A stretch of 8,351 bases of DNA. Source: Clostridia bacterium. GTDB taxonomy: Bacteria > Bacillota > Clostridia > Christensenellales > Borkfalkiaceae. Made by a program: the position numbers and the translations under genes. The DNA lies in NCBI GenBank assembly GCA_017505675.1, contig JAFVOV010000001.1:1-8351 (forward strand), read 5' to 3'. This document shows, in pieces, positions 6,151 to 8,351 of the stretch. Every line of letters starts with the position of its first letter. Within the stretch, counting starts at the first letter, position 1. A model generated the notes under the pieces. The model was given only the letters and a program-made list of their open reading frames with translations. It was not told the origin of the DNA and did no database searches.

Positions 6151-6320
6151 CATAAGACAACCACTCTTTGCCTTTAACGGGGCTTCCGTAAACGATTACT
6201 AATTTCGCCGTTTCCGCTCGGGAGTGAGTAACGTTTTATCCGTCATTGACTTGCACCAACCGTCAACTCTCTAATCCAAACAGCACGTCTTTCTCCGTCA
6301 CAGCGTTTTATTTTTTTGAT

Positions 6321-6349
6321 ATTATATAACTTGAATCTTCCTTTGTCAA
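6321..6349 (-). promoter_or_regulatory. Perfect-consensus sigma-A promoter P1 for the T-box-controlled operon
   Basis: On the minus strand, TTGACA (6344-6349) and TATAAT (6321-6326) are 17 bases apart, with A/T-rich DNA upstream resembling an UP element. The predicted start is near 6314, just before the Stem I base of the full T-box. It starts 17 bases beyond the stop of the amidohydrolase pseudogene. I see no terminator between them, so upstream transcripts may also run into the leader. Confidence 0.9.
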
Positions 6350-6365
6350 GTATTTTATATTTGTT

Positions 6366-7160
6366 TTATTTAATTTTTAATAAATTTTTTAAGTTTTTAG
6401 ATAATATCAATTCTCTTTCTTTTTCACTTAATTTTATGGCGTTAAAACGCTTTAATTCGTCGGTTGCATCCCACATAGGAAAGTCCGTACCAAAAAAGAA
6501 TTTTTCTACACCTAGCATATCTATTAACGCCTTTGCCCTTTCCGTACCTAAAAATGGAAGTGCAGAACATGTATCAAAATAAACGTTTTCAATGCCTTTA
6601 TAAATATGGCAATCATCCCAGTAACGATAGCCACCGAAATGCGCGCCTATAAAATTAACGTTTTTGTATTTTTTAGCCATATTTACTAACCTATAAGGCT
6701 TACTAAATTCATATCTATCGTCACCCGTATGTAATAAAATTGGCATTTTATCACCTATAACACGATAAAATTTTTCGGCTTCTTCACTATCGATATTAAA
6801 TTTTTGAAAATCTGGATGAAGTTTAACACCTTTAAATCCATTTTTTAAACACCAAGAAACTTATTCATAGATTTCTTCTTCAGTCAAATCTTGATGAAGC
6901 GTCATAAACCCTATAAATTCTGAATGTTTATCGAGTTCTGATTTTATAAATTCGTTTATCGAGCGGACTTGATGCGCTTTAGTTGCACAAGAATGAACAA
7001 CGTATCTAGACACACCCGCCCTTGAGCCTTCTTCAATAAGTCTTTCAGTTGTCCCTTTTGAATTCTCCATTACCAAATCGTAAAATGCACCTATTGCCCC
7101 CGTTGCCTTTTCAGCAATTTTTTCCGGATATATATGCGCGTGAGCGTCAATAATTTCCAT
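6366..7160 (-). pseudogene. Amidohydrolase (Amidohydro_2 / TIM-barrel metal-dependent hydrolase) interrupted by an in-frame TAA
   Basis: One continuous frame of 264 codon positions with a single internal TAA at codon 100 (6861-6863). No frameshift is involved, because both halves are in phase. Conserved ligands of the amidohydrolase superfamily are all present across the break: His7 and His9 in DAHAHIYP, KGVKLHPDFQ at 110-119, His144 in LLHTG, His174 in GAHFGG and Asp226 in FGTDFPMWD. The protein would be a soluble hydrolase or decarboxylase-like enzyme of unknown substrate; the full length is normal for the family. AGGTG at 7165-7169 precedes the ATG at 7160. The stop sits where EEIYE-x-VSWCLKNG would normally continue, and one base change from GAA, CAA or AAA explains it. 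The intact remainder suggests a recent nonsense mutation or a sequencing/assembly error. An internal ATG (6746) with AGGTG five bases upstream could allow restart but would give a product lacking the HxH motif. It starts 18 bases after the HNH gene. Confidence 0.87.
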
Positions 7161-7178
7161 AATTCACCTGTTATATCT

Positions 7179-7625
7179 TTATTCTTCAGTATATTTTTTT
7201 AAGTATGATATATCAATTGCCCACTCGGGCACTTTGTTAAGTTCTTGATGGCGTTCATTTGCTTTCCCAAGCGCATTTCTATATTCAGCATAAGAAACGC
7301 CGTTTACTTTCATAAAATGTCGTTCAGCGCGTTCTTCATTACCTTTTAGTTGAGTATAGCCTATATGAATAACGCTATGGCAATCTTTACAAACCGCTAT
7401 AATATCTTCTAACTTTTGAACTTGCTTTTCAGCATCATAACTCCAACGCTCGTGAGCGTCTAACTTGTCTGTTTTTTTACCGCATATCATACATTTGCCA
7501 CCAGCCCTTTCTTTTGCTTCAGATTTTAAAAAATCCCATTGACGCTTGGAAAGTATAGAACGCAAATTTGAATACCAACATCCGTCAGGAACTAACTCAA
7601 AATTAAGTTTGTATTCTTTCTCCAT
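7179..7625 (-). CDS. Small HNH-like zinc-finger protein (putative HNH endonuclease)
   Basis: A 148-residue soluble protein. The pattern CMICG (Cys45, Cys48), then LDAHERWSYD (His58, Glu59) and CKDCHSVIH (Cys79, Cys82, His83, His87), matches an HNH-type treble-clef fold: two zinc-binding CxxC knuckles around a His-Glu core, with a CH...H end. Many proteins with this WsnLRsil...W layout (CWYSNLRSILSKRQW at 16-30) are labelled HNH endonuclease, but I know of no experimental activity for this subgroup. The ATG at 7625 is preferred over the GTG at 7628 because AGGAG at 7632-7636 is six bases from the ATG and only three from the GTG. The ATG overlaps the TGA of the upstream ATPase gene (TGATG), so the two are translationally coupled and may act together on DNA. 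A DNA-binding, non-cleaving zinc finger is the main alternative. Confidence 0.8.
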   Translation of the reverse strand: MEKEYKLNFELVPDGCWYSNLRSILSKRQWDFLKSEAKERAGGKCMICGKKTDKLDAHERWSYDAEKQVQKLEDIIAVCKDCHSVIHIGYTQLKGNEERAERHFMKVNGVSYAEYRNALGKANERHQELNKVPEWAIDISYLKKYTEE

Positions 7626-8351
7626 CACGCTCTCCTACTATCGTGACATACAAAGTATATAATTTGATATTCTTCACTTAATTTTTTTATCAAATTAACC
7701 GCTGAAAAAAGTTTTTCATCATCCAAATTATAAAACGGGTCGTCTAAAATTATAAACGGCTTTTCCGATTTAAATAACACGTCAGTTAAAGCAAATCTTT
7801 TACAAATTTCAAATAAGTTTTGATAACCTTTGCTATAATAATCAGTCGCTTTTTGCCCGTCTTTTTCACAAATGGTTACCGTTAAATCAATATCAATTTG
7901 GGCATTTTTACCGCCATCATCAACAAGCGATAAATATTTATTAAGACTACTTTCAAGTGGCGCGCGATATTTCACTTTCAAATTCTCATCCGCTTTTTTA
8001 AGATATTCCGTAGTCAAATTTAAAATTTTATAATCTTCGCTATATTCGTCAATTTTACCCAAAAGTTCACTTTTGCGACTTTCAAGTTCAGTTATTGATG
8101 AAGAAAAGTCTTCATGATATTTTACAGTAGCGCGTTTATTTGCTATGGATAAAGTTAGAGCGTTTAATTCCGCTTGCGCAGAAGCTAGTTCTTTTTTAAT
8201 AGTCAACACGTCTTCTTTTGTAGTAAACGAATTATAATTAAAACTTTCTTTTTCACTTTCAAACGCCAACAACTGTTCTTCTATTTTTTCAATATCAATT
8301 AAAACGCGCTTATAATCTTCCGCCGCCTTCAAAATAGTATTTAATGCAGAA
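7625..8351 (-). CDS. C-terminal part of an SbcC/Rad50/YhaN-like coiled-coil ATPase (5' end outside window)
   Basis: The frame is open to the window edge (first whole codon at 8348-8350), so the start is not seen; a TTG at 8332 is just an internal codon. The visible 241 residues begin with long charged heptad-like stretches (IEKIEEQLLAFESEKE..., ELESRKSELLGKIDEY), which suggest a coiled coil. They end in an ABC-type head: a signature-like YYSKGYQNLFEICKRFAL (7781-7834), a Walker B FIILDDPFYNLDDEKL (about 7709-7756, with D-D in place of the usual D-E) and an H-loop His in FVCHDSRR (7643-7645). The wording LDDPFYNLDDEKL...QIIYFVCH closely resembles YhaN-type DNA-repair ATPases, which are SbcC relatives usually paired with a YhaO/SbcD-like nuclease. 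It overlaps the HNH gene as TGATG. The family assignment rests on the C-terminus only; a Walker A motif should lie upstream of the window. Confidence 0.82.
   Translation of the reverse strand, partial: SALNTILKAAEDYKRVLIDIEKIEEQLLAFESEKESFNYNSFTTKEDVLTIKKELASAQAELNALTLSIANKRATVKYHEDFSSSITELESRKSELLGKIDEYSEDYKILNLTTEYLKKADENLKVKYRAPLESSLNKYLSLVDDGGKNAQIDIDLTVTICEKDGQKATDYYSKGYQNLFEICKRFALTDVLFKSEKPFIILDDPFYNLDDEKLFSAVNLIKKLSEEYQIIYFVCHDSRRA
7632..7636 (-). promoter_or_regulatory. Ribosome binding site choosing the HNH-protein start
   Basis: AGGAG on the minus strand inside the end of the ATPase gene. Spacing is six bases to the ATG at 7625 and three to the in-frame GTG at 7628, so the ATG is the better start. 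Confidence 0.8.

Larger units (their letters stand above)
6089..6314 (-). promoter_or_regulatory. T-box riboswitch leader, full type, probable tRNA-Leu (CTC) specifier
   Basis: The T-box core GGGTGGTACCGCG (6127-6139), the Stem III motif GCCCCGTTAAAGGC (6171-6184) and the terminator define a T-box leader that reads the charging state of one tRNA. Stem I is visible. A basal helix pairs GGAG (6293-6296) with CTCC (6221-6224), and ACGT (6285-6288) pairs with ACGT (6231-6234) above an internal loop. Distally come AGAGAG (6267-6272) and TTGAC/GTCAA arms (6262-6266 and 6246-6250) enclosing the GGTTGGTGCAA loop. The 3' side of the specifier loop reads TACTCA (6225-6230). The codon CTC at 6226-6228, followed by A, is in the usual position, pointing to leucine; TAC or ACT are less well placed alternatives. 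UGGU in the core fits the A discriminator of tRNA-Leu. Uncharged tRNA-Leu should permit read-through into the operon below. The assignment to the T-box class is near certain; the specifier is a manual folding call. Confidence 0.93.

Noticed and set aside
6316..6582. Plus-strand open frame opposite the amidohydrolase end and promoter P1
   Set aside because: It is antisense to conserved amidohydrolase motifs and to the P1 promoter, has no ribosome site, and its translation is typical of AT-rich noise.
6861..6863. Reassigned UAA or programmed read-through
   Set aside because: Other genes in the window end with TAA (for example the aminotransferase, the NTPase and the HNH gene), and no read-through signal or structure is evident; a nonsense mutation or sequence error is simpler.

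Overview
The window comes from a moderately AT-rich bacterial chromosome, most likely an anaerobic member of the Clostridia (Bacillota). The evidence is T-box leader RNAs, strong Shine-Dalgarno sites at almost every start, consensus TTGACA/TATAAT promoters, a 2x[4Fe-4S] ferredoxin subunit and the probable first codons of a ferredoxin-dependent 2-oxoacid oxidoreductase. Every gene I can support lies on the minus strand, so the biological reading order runs from high to low coordinates. TAA, TAG and TGA all end genes here, so the standard bacterial code applies.

Right side (about 6366-8351): the C-terminal part of a coiled-coil SbcC/Rad50/YhaN-type ATPase runs off the window edge. It is translationally coupled to a small HNH-type zinc-finger protein, which is followed closely by an amidohydrolase. 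The amidohydrolase keeps its metal ligands but is broken by one in-frame TAA.

Middle (5827-6365): no protein gene. This stretch holds two promoter/T-box/terminator units in series. The first has a full T-box with a Stem I and a probable CTC (leucine) specifier. The second has its own perfect-consensus promoter, and its antiterminator/terminator is nearly identical, but it appears to lack Stem I and the specifier.

Left side (1-5826): a tightly packed operon encoding, in order, a LeuA-like protein whose aldolase active-site residues are missing but whose leucine-binding-type domain is kept; a fusion of an N-terminal sugar-phosphate-isomerase-like TIM barrel to an acyl-CoA synthetase; a branched-chain aminotransferase; a ParA/MinD-like P-loop NTPase; a small 2x[4Fe-4S] ferredoxin subunit; and the first codons of what is probably vorB.

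Working model (inference): the acyl-CoA synthetase activates branched-chain carboxylates such as isovalerate. The ferredoxin-dependent oxidoreductase, mostly outside the window, reductively carboxylates the acyl-CoA to a branched-chain 2-oxoacid, and the aminotransferase makes leucine (or valine/isoleucine). Control by an apparent leucine T-box, which switches genes on when tRNA-Leu is uncharged, argues that this operon makes leucine rather than degrading it. The catalytically degenerate LeuA-like protein could be a leucine-sensing partner. That protein, the TIM-ACS fusion and the odd tandem T-box are the most novel elements here.
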